DNA of 64,000 nt from an archaeon (GTDB taxonomy: Archaea > Thermoproteota > Nitrososphaeria > Nitrososphaerales > JACAEJ01): NCBI GenBank assembly GCA_024256265.1, contig JACGUK010000005.1:1-64000 (forward strand), given 5' to 3'. The position numbers were made by a program, and so were the translations under genes. The notes under the pieces were generated by a model. The model did not search any database and was not told where the DNA came from. It saw nothing but the letters and a program-made list of their open reading frames with translations. Shown one piece after another: positions 8,625 to 18,746 of this stretch. Position 1 is the stretch's first letter. Every line of letters begins with the position of its first letter.

Positions 8625-10529
8625 TCATTCTTTTATCACATTTTCAATTCTTTTTTTCAAAATAGCTCCAACCTTTGCACCATCTACTCGTCCTCTTACA
8701 ATATTCATGACCTTGCCCATAAGTATGCTGAAGGAACGCTCTCCCCTCTCTTTTATCAATTCTTTACTCTCTTGCACTATCTTCTCAACTATTTGTGAAA
8801 GCTCATCCTCTGAAATTGTTACTATTCCAAGCTTCTTTATGGCATCTTCAATTCTTCTTGCTTCTCCCTTTAGCAATACTTCAAGGACTTGAGGTAAAGC
8901 CTCTTTTGATATTCTTCCCTCATCAAGTCTCAAGAATAGTTCTATCAAATCGTTTTCATCAAGGCGATTTATGTCAAAGCCAGCCCTAGATAGGCTGACA
9001 AGAGTTTCAGTCAATGTAGCTGCTATAAAGCTTGGCTGGATCTTTGTTTTAGATGTTATAATTTCAAATATTTCTGAGTACTCAGAATCAAAGACTTTTA
9101 ATGCTAGTTTATAGCTTAACCCATACTTGGATACATAATCCTCTATCTGCTCCTCCCAAGGTTTGGGGACTTCTTTTTCGAGCTTTAACAATAATTCTTT
9201 TGTGATAGGTATTGGAGGCATATCTGTCTCTGGGTACATTCTTGCAGGCCCAGGTCTAGGTCTTATGAACCTAGTCTTACTATCAGGAGTTGGACCACGA
9301 GTCTCATAAGGAACTCCTTGAAGAGCATCTTTTGCCCTCTCAATTAATGCCATCATGGCATCAAAAATGTTATCCTTTGGTCCTGCTAAGAGTATGAATG
9401 CATCTTTATTAGATATTTCCAATAATTTCTTTAAACTATCTATTTCGTTCATCTTTATCCCATAGCTAGGGAGCTCGTCTGAATGAAAGATGCCACCTAA
9501 TCCATAAAATCTGACAAGCTCAGCCATCTCTTTACCCAATCTAATATCTGGATAAGGCTCATATTCTAATAATCCAGAGAAGCCCTTTAACCTCACTGCT
9601 AATACTATACCATCTTTTTCTACAGCTTTTTCTATCAACTCACACTCTGTATCTTTAAATATCTTTGTCACATCTAAAGGCGAGCCTATATCTTCTGACT
9701 TAACTCCTATCTTCTCAAGCTCACTCTTTATCTCCATCAAGCCTTTCTGCCTTAGAGCCTCAAACTCTATGATCTTTGATATAAGGTCAAGCTTCTGAAT
9801 TCCCTTCACTTCTACTACCTTTCCTCCCTTTATAGATATGTTAACATCCTGCCTTATAGTGCCAAGACCTCTTGCCACTCTTCTAGTAGCTCTCAAAAGC
9901 CTTCCTAATGATAGAGCTATCTCTTGAATTTCTTCAGGAGAACCCTCCACAGGTGCTAGAGCTATCTCAACTAATGGTACACATAGTCTATCTAAATAGT
10001 ATTCTCGATAAACATCATGGTCTCCAACAAGCCTTGCAGCATCCTCTTCAAGGCATATAGTTTGGACTGGTACATCTCTATTTTTTGTTTTGAGCAATCC
10101 ACCAAGGGCAACTATTATAGTCCTTTGAAAGCCAGTTGTATTAGAGCCATCTATGACTATCTTTCTCATTGTATGTAACTCGTCGACTATGTTCGATCTT
10201 AAAGCCAAGGCTACTATTAAAGCAGATTCTACAGCTTCCATATTCAGATCATGAGGGGGCTCTTCATCAGCCTCTACAAGGCAAGAACTTCCACGATTGG
10301 CATGATAATTTATCACCTTTCCCTTCTTAAATTCAAACATGGCTGCTGGATCGACTTGACCCATTTCACTTTGAGTTGGTCTTAACCTTCTATTGAAAGA
10401 AAATTCAAATTCATCAGATTGAAACTTTTCACAATGACAGAAGAGCTTGTTTTTGGTTGCCAGTTGCTGATGTATTTCAAGTCCTACCTTTAATCCTATA
10501 TTTTTATAATCTATCAAATTCTTCACCAT
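8625..10529 (-). CDS. gatE: Glu-tRNA(Gln) amidotransferase subunit E
   Basis: This 634-residue protein binds tRNA-Gln and phosphorylates the glutamyl ester in the archaeal GatDE transamidosome. It has the GatB/GatE cradle with GLEIHQQLATKNKLFCHCE near the N-terminus (zinc-binding Cys pair CHC), SNTTGFQRT, ETDMPPIPI, and a C-terminal YqeY-like helical tail (about 520-634; ILMGKVMNIVRGRVDGAKV). GatE starts one base after gatD ends, so the two are one operon. Archaea without a glutaminyl-tRNA synthetase need this pair to make Gln-tRNA(Gln). Confidence 0.97.
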   Translation of the reverse strand: MVKNLIDYKNIGLKVGLEIHQQLATKNKLFCHCEKFQSDEFEFSFNRRLRPTQSEMGQVDPAAMFEFKKGKVINYHANRGSSCLVEADEEPPHDLNMEAVESALIVALALRSNIVDELHTMRKIVIDGSNTTGFQRTIIVALGGLLKTKNRDVPVQTICLEEDAARLVGDHDVYREYYLDRLCVPLVEIALAPVEGSPEEIQEIALSLGRLLRATRRVARGLGTIRQDVNISIKGGKVVEVKGIQKLDLISKIIEFEALRQKGLMEIKSELEKIGVKSEDIGSPLDVTKIFKDTECELIEKAVEKDGIVLAVRLKGFSGLLEYEPYPDIRLGKEMAELVRFYGLGGIFHSDELPSYGIKMNEIDSLKKLLEISNKDAFILLAGPKDNIFDAMMALIERAKDALQGVPYETRGPTPDSKTRFIRPRPGPARMYPETDMPPIPITKELLLKLEKEVPKPWEEQIEDYVSKYGLSYKLALKVFDSEYSEIFEIITSKTKIQPSFIAATLTETLVSLSRAGFDINRLDENDLIELFLRLDEGRISKEALPQVLEVLLKGEARRIEDAIKKLGIVTISEDELSQIVEKIVQESKELIKERGERSFSILMGKVMNIVRGRVDGAKVGAILKKRIENVIKE

Positions 10530-10530
10530 A

Positions 10531-11901
10531 TCATCTAACTGGTCTCCTCTCTAAATCTGATCTGTAATTTATCTCGCCTGCTATATTCCTCCTCATCAAA
10601 TCCTTTGCTTCATTTATGCTATCAGAATTGCCCAATGCCCACATCATCTTTACCAATGCAGTCTCAGATAACATATCCTCAAGAGGTATCACTCCTATAT
10701 TCAGCAAATCACGTCCAGTATCGTAAACAGTCATTCTTACTCTCCCCCAAATGCATTGAGACGTCATTGCTACTAACAATCCTTTATCTATAGCATCCCT
10801 CAATTTTTCATAGCAATAATTACTCACATGACCTAAGCCAGTACCTTCTAAAACTATTCCCCTATAACCTTTATCGATAAGATAGCCTATGATCTCAGGA
10901 TCAAAGTTAGGATAAAACTTCAGTAATGCAACTCTAACATCAAAATCCGGCTTAACATCAAAATCCTTATCATCTCTTCTAGGAGGAAGATCAGGCATAA
11001 TATTCTCGATTTTATTGCCCCTAACATAAGCTACTGGAGGAATATTAACAGACTCAAAAGCATCTCTTCTGCTAGTATGGTTCTTCCTAACCTTAGTACC
11101 AAGATGAACTGCTAGAATATCATCACTTATGCCAGAATGCATAACAACGTATACTCCTGAGAAAGGAACTTTTGATGCTACTAAAACAGCACTTATCAGA
11201 TTCAATGCTGCATCTGAAGATGGTCTATCTGATGATCTTTGTGAGCCAACCAATACAACAGGTATTGGCACATTGGAGAGGGCAAAGCTTAATGCAGCAG
11301 ATGTATAGCCCATTGTATCTGTTCCATGAGTTATCACTATGCCTTGATAACCATCTTTTACCTTCTCTTTAACCTTTAATGCTATTTCTCTCCAATATTC
11401 AGCCTTCATGTTCTCACTGTATATGCTGAAAAGAACTTCAGCATCTATCAAAGCGTATTGAGATAGTTCAGGGACTACTGAGTATAGGTCAGAGGCTGAT
11501 AAAGCCGGATGAACTGCACCAGTCCTATAATCTACTCTGCTCGCTATTGTACCTCCTGTGCTTATTATTGATACTTTTGGCAATTCAGGATTTATAGACG
11601 GCTTAGGTGGGGCTTTGAAATGAGGTTTAACTCCTTCAGATATTCTCTTTATGGATTGAATGTTTCTAACATCGATACCAATATTATAGCCATTAGGAAG
11701 TTTTATCACTATGTGAAGATCGTCAGCATATTCATACCTTGGCATTAGAATTCCTTCATATCTCATTTTATGAGTTATGATCTCTATCAAATCTCCTATA
11801 GCTGCACTTGATTTCTTTAATAGCTCTAATGAAGAGCCTTTGTAACCTACTAATTCGCCCATACTTCTAATGGAATTCTTATAAGAAATAAGCTTTATCA
11901 A
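10531..11901 (-). CDS. gatD: Glu-tRNA(Gln) amidotransferase subunit D (glutaminase)
   Basis: This 456-residue protein releases ammonia from glutamine or asparagine for GatE. It has an N-terminal beta-barrel domain (about 1-90) followed by an asparaginase-like domain with the catalytic Thr in VSIISTGGTIASR (about 110-122) and the second Thr/Asp/Lys site in VITHGTDTMGYTSAAL. Length and domain order are those of archaeal GatD. gatD lies directly upstream of gatE on the same strand. Confidence 0.97.
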   Translation of the reverse strand: MIKLISYKNSIRSMGELVGYKGSSLELLKKSSAAIGDLIEIITHKMRYEGILMPRYEYADDLHIVIKLPNGYNIGIDVRNIQSIKRISEGVKPHFKAPPKPSINPELPKVSIISTGGTIASRVDYRTGAVHPALSASDLYSVVPELSQYALIDAEVLFSIYSENMKAEYWREIALKVKEKVKDGYQGIVITHGTDTMGYTSAALSFALSNVPIPVVLVGSQRSSDRPSSDAALNLISAVLVASKVPFSGVYVVMHSGISDDILAVHLGTKVRKNHTSRRDAFESVNIPPVAYVRGNKIENIMPDLPPRRDDKDFDVKPDFDVRVALLKFYPNFDPEIIGYLIDKGYRGIVLEGTGLGHVSNYCYEKLRDAIDKGLLVAMTSQCIWGRVRMTVYDTGRDLLNIGVIPLEDMLSETALVKMMWALGNSDSINEAKDLMRRNIAGEINYRSDLERRPVR

Positions 11902-11970
11902 TGCTGATGGATCGAATGTTATTAGGAAGTTCCAACAGTAAAGCTTGTAAAAAAGCCAAAGTGAAGAAAA

Positions 11971-12630
11971 ATGAGAAAATTTCCTAAGAAGTGGCTCTGT
12001 GTAATTGGTTTAGCCATTATTTTGGCTAGTGAGTTTATACTGCGTGATGTTTTCCTTCCAGAGCACGCGGGAGATATTCATATTGGAATGGCTGTTCTAG
12101 TAGAATGGTTGATTCTTTTAGTATTACTCGCTTTCTGGATCCCTAAAATTGAGGGCAACAAATTAGCAAGCATTGGGTTTGGAAATTTTAAATGGAGATA
12201 TTTTTGGATGGGTATTCTGACATACTTTATACTTCTAATAGCTTGGATTGGTAGTGGTTTCATTCTGGAAGCAATCGGACTTGAGGGACTAAGGAGTCTC
12301 CAGCCCATGATAAGAGAACATAGTTTCCCCATTCTCTTCAGCCTTTTTCTTACTGGAACTTTTCTTGAGGAGGTATTTTATCGAGGATATATCATTGAAA
12401 GATTAACCTCGCTAACAGGGAAAATTTGGTTGGCAGGACTCATATCTTGGATAGCCTTTACTTTTGTGCACCTCAAGTTTTTCGGTTTGGGACCGACATT
12501 AGACGTGGGGGTTCTTTCAGCAGGACTTGTAATTCTTTACCTCAGAGAGCGAAGCATTTGGCCATGTATTATAGTTCATGGAATAAATGGTGCATTTAGC
12601 TTTTTAATAGCGCCTTTATTAATGTTATAA
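11971..12630 (+). CDS. CPBP/CAAX-type membrane protease
   Basis: The 219-residue membrane protein has about six to seven helices and the family signature FLEEVFYRGYIIERL (EExxxR, about residues 130-144) followed by FVHLKFFG, which carries the second His. These are the catalytic Glu and metal/water ligands of Rce1-like intramembrane proteases. Such proteins can process prenylated or lipid-modified substrates or act in bacteriocin/immunity-like roles; the archaeal substrate is unknown. It stands alone, convergent to hicA. Confidence 0.85.
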   Translation: MRKFPKKWLCVIGLAIILASEFILRDVFLPEHAGDIHIGMAVLVEWLILLVLLAFWIPKIEGNKLASIGFGNFKWRYFWMGILTYFILLIAWIGSGFILEAIGLEGLRSLQPMIREHSFPILFSLFLTGTFLEEVFYRGYIIERLTSLTGKIWLAGLISWIAFTFVHLKFFGLGPTLDVGVLSAGLVILYLRERSIWPCIIVHGINGAFSFLIAPLLML

Positions 12631-12674
12631 TGAAGTATGTTAAAATGCCTCTTTGCCGAGAGCAAAGAATTTTG

Positions 12675-12899
12675 TTAACCCTCCTCCAAAAGTTTAATGA
12701 ACTCATTCTTTGTCAAGCCAGCCTGCTCGATGATCGACATTAACGTTCTTCTTTTTATCTGATTGTGCCTTGGAACTACCACTAGTCTTCCCTCAAGGTT
12801 CTCGACTATTATGTGACTCTCCCTCTGCCTTACTGGCTTGAATCCCCTCTTTGCTAACGCTTTAACAACTTCTCTCCAATTGAGAATAGGGAGAGCCAT
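12675..12899 (-). CDS. hicA: HicA mRNA interferase toxin
   Basis: The 74-residue protein has the dsRBD-like HicA fold: VVKALAKRGFKPVRQRESHI with the catalytic His in ESHIIV, then VVPRHNQIKRRTLMSIIEQA. HicA cleaves mRNA when not neutralised by HicB. Its ATG abuts the stop codon of the upstream hicB with no gap, the usual tight toxin-antitoxin arrangement (antitoxin first here). Confidence 0.9.
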   Translation of the reverse strand: MALPILNWREVVKALAKRGFKPVRQRESHIIVENLEGRLVVVPRHNQIKRRTLMSIIEQAGLTKNEFIKLLEEG

Positions 12900-13130
12900 T
12901 TAGACAGCAACTTCTAAAACTTCAGCCTTCTGAGCTTTAGCCTTCTCCTCTAAATGCTCAAGCACTAATGTAATAGCTTCCTTTAGATTCTTGATAGCCT
13001 CTTCCTTTGTCTCGCCTTGGCTTATCGCTGCTGGCAATTCTAGGCATTGAACTGAATAACCCCCTTCTTCAGCCTTCATTAATATTGCTGTGAACCTTCT
13101 CGGCTTTATCGATACCCTCTTTCTGCTCAT
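12900..13130 (-). CDS. hicB: HicB antitoxin
   Basis: The 76-residue protein has the HicB partial RNase-H-like fold: FTAILMKAEEGGYSVQCLEL, PAAISQGETKEEAIKNLKEA. It lacks an added DNA-binding domain, so the pair's transcriptional control may depend on another factor or on this short form. It lies immediately upstream of hicA. The short tail AKAQKAEVLEVAV may contact the toxin. Confidence 0.88.
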   Translation of the reverse strand: MSRKRVSIKPRRFTAILMKAEEGGYSVQCLELPAAISQGETKEEAIKNLKEAITLVLEHLEEKAKAQKAEVLEVAV

Positions 13131-13204
13131 GCTAATTTGAGTAAAGTATCAGGAATAGTTAAAGATTGCCCATAATTTAGCTTCATTTTCTAACTTTAAA
13201 CTAT

Positions 13205-14803
13205 TTAATCGATGCTCTTTACCATGTATGGTCCTTCTTTCTCATATCCAAGCCTTCTATAGTATTCTTTAGTCCCTATGGCACTCATCACAACCATCTT
13301 CTTTGCATCAAATTCTTCTTTAGCTATTCTCTCAGCTTCATTCATCAATCTTGCTCCAAAGCCTTTGTGCTGATAACTATCATCATATCTTTTTCCAATA
13401 GGTACCATATTACCATATACATGCAACTCTCTAACTAAGCATGTTTTTGAACTGATCTCTTTTCTATGGGCTTTTTCTGATGGGTACCTTAGCCTTAAGA
13501 ATCCTATCAATGTATCATTTACAACATCTTCATAAGATATGAATACCTCGATCCCATTAGATGCCTCATAAATTTGCTTTAACAATTTTATATTTTCAGG
13601 CTTTATATCTATCTCATACTTCAATTTCTTTAAGCCAACTTCACGGCATCTTATACACTGGCAATTTTTACCTATCTTTAACAATTCTCTTTGCACTAGT
13701 TCTCTCAAATTGCTCTTTTTCATACCTGCTATGATTAGTCTTGCTGGTATATCCCTTTGAATCCTCATTATTCTCATCCATCTTGGAACTATCGCTTTCA
13801 CTTTTGCTAAGAGCTCTATCATAGTATAATCATCATAAGGCTTGTATTTTCCATCTAAATACCATTCATAGAGCTCAGAAGACTCAATCACTAGAGTTGG
13901 ATAAATCTTCAACATATCTGGCTTAAAATCACGATCATTGAAAAGGCGATTGAAATCATCAAAGTCTCTATCTGGGTTTGAGCTTGGCAACCCTGGCATC
14001 ATATGGGCAACTATTTTAAGAGAAGAATCTTTGGCAATTCTAAAGGCATCTATTACATCTCTTACAGTATGCCCCCTCTTAACTAGACTGTAGATTTTAT
14101 CATCAAGGGCTTGGACTCCTATCTCTACTCTTGTTACTCCATAGCTAAGCATCAAATCAACATGCTTCTCCTTACAAAAATCTGGCCTAGTCTCTATAGT
14201 CGTGCCAACATTCCTTATCTTAGAATTCTCAGCTATAATTTTAGCTTCTTCAAGATCCTTAGAATAAGTCATGTTCAAGGCATCATAGCAACCTTTTATG
14301 AATTCTCTCTGATATTCTATAGGGAGGCTAAGAAATGTTCCGCCCATTATTATTATTTCAGCCTTTTCGACATCATGACCAATAGCTCTCAACTGATTAA
14401 CTCTTGCTGATACTTGCTTAAATGCATCGAAATCATTCTGCACTCCTCTTAATGCTGCTGGCTCCTGACCAGTGTAGCTCTGTGGTGTCGAGAATTTATA
14501 ACCTCCTGGACAGTAAATGCAAGCTCCATGAGGGCATGGATAAGGCTTACTCATGACTGCTATAACTGCTATTCCAGATGCTGTTCTAACTGGCTTTACT
14601 TTAAGGATTCTCTTAAATCTCTCATTATCTTTTAAAAATGATAAAATCATGCTTTTGCTTGGCAGAGATTTTAGCCCATACTTTTCACACACGGAGTTTA
14701 TAATCTTCATCAAGTCTTCTTCATCGAATTCTTTAGTTATCAATGATCTTGCTATCTCTTCACATGCTCTTTTCATGGCTTCATCATATTCCATCTTTTG
14801 CAT
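13205..14803 (-). CDS. elp3: Elp3-family tRNA wobble-uridine (cm5U) synthase
   Basis: This 532-residue enzyme combines a radical SAM domain and a GNAT acetyltransferase domain. The cluster motif is CPHGACIYCPGG (about 93-104) followed by QSYTGQEPAALRG. The C-terminal GNAT part carries GFGARLMNEAERIAKEEFDA and AIGTKEYYRRLGYEKEGPYM. Archaeal Elp3 alone makes 5-carboxymethyluridine at tRNA position 34 from acetyl-CoA. A Cys pair at NCQCIRC fits the zinc site of the family. The gene directly follows the DUF2119 gene (one-base spacing). Confidence 0.95.
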   Translation of the reverse strand: MQKMEYDEAMKRACEEIARSLITKEFDEEDLMKIINSVCEKYGLKSLPSKSMILSFLKDNERFKRILKVKPVRTASGIAVIAVMSKPYPCPHGACIYCPGGYKFSTPQSYTGQEPAALRGVQNDFDAFKQVSARVNQLRAIGHDVEKAEIIIMGGTFLSLPIEYQREFIKGCYDALNMTYSKDLEEAKIIAENSKIRNVGTTIETRPDFCKEKHVDLMLSYGVTRVEIGVQALDDKIYSLVKRGHTVRDVIDAFRIAKDSSLKIVAHMMPGLPSSNPDRDFDDFNRLFNDRDFKPDMLKIYPTLVIESSELYEWYLDGKYKPYDDYTMIELLAKVKAIVPRWMRIMRIQRDIPARLIIAGMKKSNLRELVQRELLKIGKNCQCIRCREVGLKKLKYEIDIKPENIKLLKQIYEASNGIEVFISYEDVVNDTLIGFLRLRYPSEKAHRKEISSKTCLVRELHVYGNMVPIGKRYDDSYQHKGFGARLMNEAERIAKEEFDAKKMVVMSAIGTKEYYRRLGYEKEGPYMVKSID

Positions 14804-15439
14804 CTAAGTCACCCTTGATAGATAATCGTAAAGCAATATCTCTGCCTCTCTCATAGATTCTTTATACTTTTCCTTAAGCTTATCCCTTATCTCTTTAACG
14901 CTATTGGAATTTATCACAGAATTTAGAATGAAGAGCAGAGTATTTTCAGCTTTCTTACCATATTTCTCATGAATCTCTAGAGTTATGTAAGATGCATGCT
15001 CCTTAAATCTATCCTTAACAAACGGTGGAGGTCCTCCATGTAAGATTTGATCTTCTATAGGCAAATCTGCTCTATAAGGCACTAGCCTTGGCACCCCTCT
15101 TTTATAGATTCTATCTGGATTTACCAAATTTTCATAGCTTATAGAGTTGAATACATGTAGCTCAACGACAACATCAGGCTTGTAATGTTCAAGGATTGAG
15201 AGATAAATCTTACCTACTGGGCTCTTTATGTAATTTTTGTTTATTATGCTTATATATTTCGTTCCAGAGACATTTACGTTAGGGATTATAACAACTCGAC
15301 CTTCTGAAGGGCTTGGCTTTATCCTATCCAAAATCTTCTTGATGACCTCATACTCTCTACCGTGCAATCCTCCTAATATGAGCCTTGTGATACCTCCTCC
15401 ACCTGAGTTATATTCTCTTACCTTTAACCCTTTGATCAA
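14804..15439 (-). CDS. DUF2119-family protein (peptidase-like fold suspected)
   Basis: The 211-residue protein has LILGGLHGREYEVIKKIL near the start and DVVVELHVFNSISYENL in the middle; the Gly-Leu-His-Gly and Glu-Leu-His pieces resemble the zinc-ligand loops of M14-type carboxypeptidases. It matches my memory of archaeal DUF2119, whose function is not established. Its stop abuts the elp3 start, so the two genes are probably cotranscribed. Confidence 0.65.
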   Translation of the reverse strand: MIKGLKVREYNSGGGGITRLILGGLHGREYEVIKKILDRIKPSPSEGRVVIIPNVNVSGTKYISIINKNYIKSPVGKIYLSILEHYKPDVVVELHVFNSISYENLVNPDRIYKRGVPRLVPYRADLPIEDQILHGGPPPFVKDRFKEHASYITLEIHEKYGKKAENTLLFILNSVINSNSVKEIRDKLKEKYKESMREAEILLYDYLSRVT

Positions 15440-15586
15440 TTATTATTAATAATAATCTTAGGATAAATAAATAGCATCATCAAAGATGAAGTGGGCATTA
15501 AAAAATTATTCGAGAAGATTAAAGAAGAGCTGGGATTAGTAAAGGTTGATGATTATTGGGAATCGAACCTATGAACAGAAATATTA

Positions 15587-16465
15587 CTAAGAAATAGTTT
15601 TAGCTGGAGCAAGAGTCTTCTTCCTTCTTATGATGAATATGGCAGAAATGCTTGCTATTGCTATTGCAACAATTCCTATAGCCAAATAGAGCTTCCAATC
15701 TACAGGAGCTGGTGGTGTGTATGGTGTATAAGTATACTTTGTCAACACTTCTTCGGTTTCTAAACCATATTCATCGTAGGACAATATTTTGACATAGTAA
15801 CCAACTTCTTGAGAGTAATAGTACTCTGTATAACCACCGTCAGAATCTGTGTAATTTATGAGGAAAGTTTCAAACGTTCCTGCAGGCACTGTTACATTCT
15901 CCATTTTGATACAAGTGTATGTTCTAGAAATATTAATATCTGTAGTTTCTGGCGGCGGTGCTACATCATCAAAGATAGTTTGATGAGTCACAGTTTTTGT
16001 TGTATTTTCAGTCCAAACATTCCCTTCACTTATGGGGAAATCAAACTCATCAAGAGGAGGACTATAGGTTGCGTTGGAGATTTCAGTTATCACGAAGGGT
16101 GTGCCTCCTCCAAATGTTGTTTCCTCGGTTTCTTTCAGATTCTCCTTTACTATGGATAGATCAGACTTCTGTAGGTAAAGCTCTCCATCAACAGTAAATT
16201 TTACAGTTATTCCGTATTCTGAAGATTCTCCCTCACCTTCCACCTTTATTATATAGTAATCGCTGGTCACGTTTACAACACTTTTTGTTAAGCTTCTTTC
16301 CATCATCAACTTTTTGTCATCAACACTATACTCCCAATGATCTCCAATCGAATAGGATGGCTTTTCTGCCTCATTCACTTCTAAACAACTTATCGATGAT
16401 GCTTGGAGGACCATCAAGAAGATCAAATAAAGGGCTAAAATCTTACAATTCATCTTCTTCATCAT
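15587..16465 (-). CDS. Secreted protein with C-terminal membrane anchor
   Basis: A signal peptide (about residues 5-27, ending near SSISCLEVNEA) precedes a beta-rich extracellular domain beginning SYSIGDHWEYSVDDKK. The ectodomain has repeated TVTH/TYTC strands and Asn-x-Ser/Thr sequons (NVT, NTT, NIS). A Pro-rich spacer (YTPYTPPAPVDW) precedes a C-terminal transmembrane helix and a basic tail (RRKKTLAPAK). The layout is that of archaeal surface proteins. I do not recognise a family; the ectodomain pattern GDxWEY appears in other archaeal surface proteins. Confidence 0.65.
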   Translation of the reverse strand: MMKKMNCKILALYLIFLMVLQASSISCLEVNEAEKPSYSIGDHWEYSVDDKKLMMERSLTKSVVNVTSDYYIIKVEGEGESSEYGITVKFTVDGELYLQKSDLSIVKENLKETEETTFGGGTPFVITEISNATYSPPLDEFDFPISEGNVWTENTTKTVTHQTIFDDVAPPPETTDINISRTYTCIKMENVTVPAGTFETFLINYTDSDGGYTEYYYSQEVGYYVKILSYDEYGLETEEVLTKYTYTPYTPPAPVDWKLYLAIGIVAIAIASISAIFIIRRKKTLAPAKTIS

Positions 16466-16599
16466 TTGATCGCAATGGTTAAGATTTACTGATACTTAAA
16501 GAATTTGTTGGTCTCTTTTAACTTATCAGCTTATTCTCAATATGAGGATTCATAAATAGAGTTTAACATCAAAGAATTATGCATGTTTTATTCTATGAT

Positions 16600-16613
16600 T
16601 AAAAATAAAGGGG
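16600..16613 (-). terminator. T-tract terminator of first beta-helix gene
   Basis: On the minus strand the stop codon is followed within a few bases by CCCCTTTATTTTT, a pyrimidine run of the kind that ends archaeal transcription. Confidence 0.45.
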
Positions 16614-16614
16614 A

Positions 16615-18687
16615 TCATGGTATTGGTGCTGTTAGCCATGGTATGTAGTCAATATCATCTGATACTTCATCTCCATGCCCAGGACCTACTCCGAATGTAT
16701 CTGGGTTGCCTGGACCGCTCATCTCTCCCCACCAGTTGTATGTTGCATCTATATCAGGAAGAACTCCTCGATCTACAGTATTGACTCCATATCTAACATT
16801 ACCATATATGTTGTTGTAGTTTATTACAGGGTCTGAAGCATCATCAGCTATGTATATTCCATCCTTATAGTTCCTTACTATGTAGTTTCTGTTATCGTAA
16901 GTATTTCCTATCGTAGCATCTGAACCTAACCCTTTACCAGATTCAAGCCAAATTCCATATACATTGTTAGCAATATAGTTTCTTACTATAGTTGGGTCTG
17001 AACCAGCACAGTGGATACCATGATCATTGCCTATTATCGTGTTATCACTTATTGTTGTTAGACCTATATCAGGTACAGTGCTAAGACAATCATCTAGGTA
17101 TATTCCATTCTCGTTTCCTGATAACGATCCAGCATAGCCTATTATGTTGTTTGCTATCAAGCCAGAGCTAACATACCAGTCGATACCATCCTCTTCATTG
17201 TCGTATATCTTGTTGTACTGTATCGTCATGTCCTCAGAGTTATCTGCTTCTATTCCATCATCTGTAGACCCTACTATAGTATTATATTCAATGATTACAT
17301 CATCAGAGCCACCTATAAAGATGTTATCGCCTGTATTGTATGATATGGTATTATATGCTATCCTTGCTCCATCACAACTATCCATTTCTATCCCATTGTC
17401 ATATGTATACATTATTGTGTTATGAACTATCTGTGGGCTCTCAACATCGTCTAGTTTTATTCCATCATCACCATTTCCTAGAATCGTGTTCCACTCTATT
17501 ATCACTGGAGCATTGAAGTTAGATAGTTGGCACGCATAACCCCTACTATTCTCTTTCACAACATTGCCCTTGATGAGTATATCTTCACTATATTCTCTCC
17601 CATCAATTTCAATCCCATATATGGCGTTTCCTACTATATTGTTGAAAAGGATTTTTACATCAGATACGTAGTCCATGTATATCCCATAATAGTTCCCGCT
17701 TATTGTATTGTATGCTACCAGTACAGGCTCCATCAAATAGTCACCCTTAAAATCTCCATAGAGGAATATTCCAAAAACTTCGTTTCCTACTATCTCATTG
17801 TATATTATTACAACGTTCTGTGTGTACTCAGCGAATATCCCACCTGGTGCACCGTTTCCCATTATCTTGTTGTAGCTTATCGTAAAGCTCAATGCCACTG
17901 TATGATCACCAGTGCTTGTAGTTATGTCTGGCCAATCGTCATCTCCAATGTAGAAGATGCCAGTCCCTGAATTGCCAAGTATCTTGTTATATGTTATGGA
18001 TACTATTGGACAGATGTATAGACCTAGACCATCAACATCATTTGCATATATCAAGTTGGATGCTATGCTCACATCGTTCACCCAGAAAAGCTCTATTCCA
18101 TCATCACCATTCGTAGCTATCTTGTTTCCCTTTATGATTATATTATGCATTGAGTTTGGATCATCATCGTACAAACCAATTGTATTCTCAATTATGGTTA
18201 TATCTTTTGAATCCTCGAACTTTATTCCGTTACTACCTACTCCTTCTATACCATTATGAATTATAGAGTTCTCCTTTATCACTATGTTTGAAGAATCCTT
18301 TATGTATATTCCATCCTCATAGTTTCCTACTATTATATTATCATAAACGAATCCGCTTGCACCATATAAGAATTGAAGAGCACCACTCGCCACGATCTTT
18401 GCGCCGTTTGTAATCGTGCACCTCTCTATGTATAAGTATGCACCTGTGACGTCTATGCTTCCCCATTGTAAATCTATCGTTGCACCATTGCCATATATCC
18501 ATGTATCTTCTACTATTGTGACCCAACCAGTGTATAGAATATTTGGATCAAGATAGAATTCACCTCCAGTACCTCCTTCTATTGCATCTGATAGCTTCAT
18601 AGTGGGCTGTGCACTTACTGGTATAATGAGAAGAAATGGCATAATAAGAAGCATTGCTATTGTAATTGTTACTATGGTTCTTTTCAT
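16615..18687 (-). CDS. Secreted right-handed beta-helix (NosD/PbH1) protein, paralog 1
   Basis: After a signal peptide (about 1-27, ending VSAQPTM) this 690-residue protein has an N-terminal cap shared with its three neighbours (MKLSDAIEGGTGGEFYLDPN, then WIYGNG) and about twenty parallel beta-helix coils containing patterns such as IIVGNYEDGIYIKDSS, ENSIIHN and YNTISYN. It ends with YNWWGEMSGPGNPD and DYIPWLTAPIP, also conserved in the paralogs. There is no membrane anchor, so it is exported and held at the surface by other contacts. Beta-helix coils of this type often bind or cleave polysaccharides, but no catalytic site is apparent. It is the most 3' of four tandem copies. Confidence 0.85.
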   Translation of the reverse strand: MKRTIVTITIAMLLIMPFLLIIPVSAQPTMKLSDAIEGGTGGEFYLDPNILYTGWVTIVEDTWIYGNGATIDLQWGSIDVTGAYLYIERCTITNGAKIVASGALQFLYGASGFVYDNIIVGNYEDGIYIKDSSNIVIKENSIIHNGIEGVGSNGIKFEDSKDITIIENTIGLYDDDPNSMHNIIIKGNKIATNGDDGIELFWVNDVSIASNLIYANDVDGLGLYICPIVSITYNKILGNSGTGIFYIGDDDWPDITTSTGDHTVALSFTISYNKIMGNGAPGGIFAEYTQNVVIIYNEIVGNEVFGIFLYGDFKGDYLMEPVLVAYNTISGNYYGIYMDYVSDVKILFNNIVGNAIYGIEIDGREYSEDILIKGNVVKENSRGYACQLSNFNAPVIIEWNTILGNGDDGIKLDDVESPQIVHNTIMYTYDNGIEMDSCDGARIAYNTISYNTGDNIFIGGSDDVIIEYNTIVGSTDDGIEADNSEDMTIQYNKIYDNEEDGIDWYVSSGLIANNIIGYAGSLSGNENGIYLDDCLSTVPDIGLTTISDNTIIGNDHGIHCAGSDPTIVRNYIANNVYGIWLESGKGLGSDATIGNTYDNRNYIVRNYKDGIYIADDASDPVINYNNIYGNVRYGVNTVDRGVLPDIDATYNWWGEMSGPGNPDTFGVGPGHGDEVSDDIDYIPWLTAPIP

Positions 18688-18730
18688 TTCAGAATATATT
18701 ATCTAATTCTGTTAATAAGACTTATCGTAC

Positions 18731-18743
18731 TAGAAATATTCTA
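18731..18743 (-). promoter_or_regulatory. 13-bp palindrome TAGAAATATTCTA upstream of beta-helix paralog 1
   Basis: A palindrome of TAGAA and TTCTA arms around a three-base centre lies 43 bases upstream of the ATG at 18687. The same element is at the equivalent place upstream of the other three paralogs and of the S-layer candidate, suggesting a shared regulator binding site upstream of the TATA box. Confidence 0.6.
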
Positions 18744-18746
18744 TAA

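Noticed and set aside
15473..15574. Plus-strand 33-codon frame (KDEVGIKKLFEKIKEELGLV)
   Set aside because: It has no start codon, no recognisable family and is too short to call a gene remnant with confidence.
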